Positions 13,338 through 13,788 of a DNA stretch of 13,788 bases are shown here, piece after piece. This DNA is from CAVQCX01 sp050050175 (GTDB lineage: Bacteria; Pseudomonadota; Gammaproteobacteria; Chromatiales; Chromatiaceae), in NCBI GenBank assembly GCA_050050175.1, contig JASFUT010000055.1, positions 1 through 13,788 of the forward strand, written 5' to 3'. Position numbers and translations under genes: made by a program. The stretch's first letter is position 1. Every line of letters starts with the position of its first letter. The notes under the pieces are model-generated. The model did no database searches. It was given only the letters and a program-made list of their open reading frames with translations, and had not been told where the DNA came from.

Positions 13338-13788
13338 CTACCACATCAGGTCGTCCGGGACCTTGTAGGCGGCATAGGGGTCGTCTTCGGGTGTCTCGGG
13401 CTCGTCCGCGGGCAGATCCACCACGCAACGGGTATCCCGCAGGCGGATCTTCTCGGCGATCTCGGCAGGCACCACCTCGTAGCGTCCGTCCAGGCGGGTG
13501 ATGCCCAGCTGTCCTGTTCCGAGCTGCGCGCGGATGGCTTCGGTTACGTGGATCTTCCGCACCTTCCCGCCGTCGACGAAGTTGAAGCCCGAATCGGCGT
13601 CCTCCCGAGGAACGCGGTTGCGCGCGATCAGGTCGCGGATCTGGGATATGCGGGCCCGGCTCTCGGTCCGTGCCTGTCGCTCGCGGTTGAGCGCCCGGTC
13701 CCGATTCGCCTTGTCCGCCTGGGCCTGCCGGGCCAGGCGCGTGCTCTCGTCCATCGGCGCAGGCTCCGCGCCCCTGCGCTTCTTACGC
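13338..13788 (-). CDS. DUF2058 (YaiL-like) protein, 5' end beyond the window
   Basis: The frame is open to the right edge, giving at least 149 codons. An ATG at 13754 exists, but the family is about 180 residues and the upstream codons continue a basic stretch (RKKRRG), so the true start most likely lies outside. Visible parts are a charged, coiled-coil-like N-terminal region rich in Arg, Ala and Gln, a central domain with FNFVDGGKVRKIHV and RLDGRYEVVPAEIAEKI, an acidic linker, and the hallmark end DDPYAAYKVPDDLMW that closely matches E. coli YaiL. The family is cytoplasmic and described as nucleoprotein or polysaccharide-associated; its function is not established. It supports a gammaproteobacterial source. 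Confidence 0.9.
   Translation of the reverse strand, partial: RKKRRGAEPAPMDESTRLARQAQADKANRDRALNRERQARTESRARISQIRDLIARNRVPREDADSGFNFVDGGKVRKIHVTEAIRAQLGTGQLGITRLDGRYEVVPAEIAEKIRLRDTRCVVDLPADEPETPEDDPYAAYKVPDDLMW

Noticed and set aside
1..13788. CRISPR arrays, tRNA or rRNA genes, insertion sequences
   Set aside because: No regularly spaced repeats, no transposase or integrase motifs and no rRNA or tRNA signatures were seen on either strand.

Overview
The window is GC-rich DNA (about 70% GC in genes I hand-counted) and most likely chromosomal DNA of a gammaproteobacterium. The best taxonomic pointer is the gene at the right edge. It belongs to the DUF2058/YaiL family, which I know almost only from Gammaproteobacteria, and it ends in the family's typical DDPYA..KVPDDLMW tail. 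High GC together with a pyruvate:ferredoxin oxidoreductase module suggests an Ectothiorhodospiraceae/Chromatiales-like organism, but that is inference. Every intact gene lies on the minus strand. The only plus-strand coding trace is a small, probably truncated gene at the left.

Layout, left to right. Positions 1-253 hold nothing I can support. Positions 254-526 (+) encode the C-terminal half of a DUF1269-like membrane protein, probably a remnant. Positions 626-7023 (-) are a three-gene redox operon transcribed right to left: a GltD-like NADPH/FAD/Fe-S oxidoreductase, then the one-chain pyruvate:ferredoxin oxidoreductase NifJ (start overlapping by 4 bases), then a dihydroorotate dehydrogenase-like flavoprotein that lacks the usual catalytic Cys. 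Positions 7024-8121 are about 1.1 kb without a recognisable gene. This stretch has lower GC and holds several dyads, one of which folds as a neat three-way junction. Positions 8122-11311 (-) are a MacAB-type efflux operon (periplasmic adaptor, ABC ATPase, FtsX-family permease) with overlapping stop and start codons and no TolC gene. Positions 11428-12312 (-) encode a fumarylacetoacetate hydrolase family enzyme. Positions 12579-13124 (-) encode a MESH1-like small alarmone (ppGpp) hydrolase with all metal ligands present. Positions 13338-13788 (-) are the 5'-truncated DUF2058 gene.

How the genes may work together. The most interesting unit is the redox operon. The GltD-like and DHOD-like proteins together carry the same modules as dihydropyrimidine dehydrogenase (PreT/PreA), but the double [4Fe-4S] ferredoxin domain sits at the C-terminus of the GltD-like protein instead of on the DHOD-like one, and a NifJ gene lies between them. 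This suggests a path joining pyruvate/acetyl-CoA, ferredoxin-like clusters, NADPH and an unidentified FMN-dependent substrate reaction. The adaptor, ATPase and permease should form an inner-membrane and periplasmic pump docking on a TolC-like channel encoded elsewhere. The FAH enzyme and the alarmone hydrolase each seem to have their own upstream regulatory region and no evident link to their neighbours.
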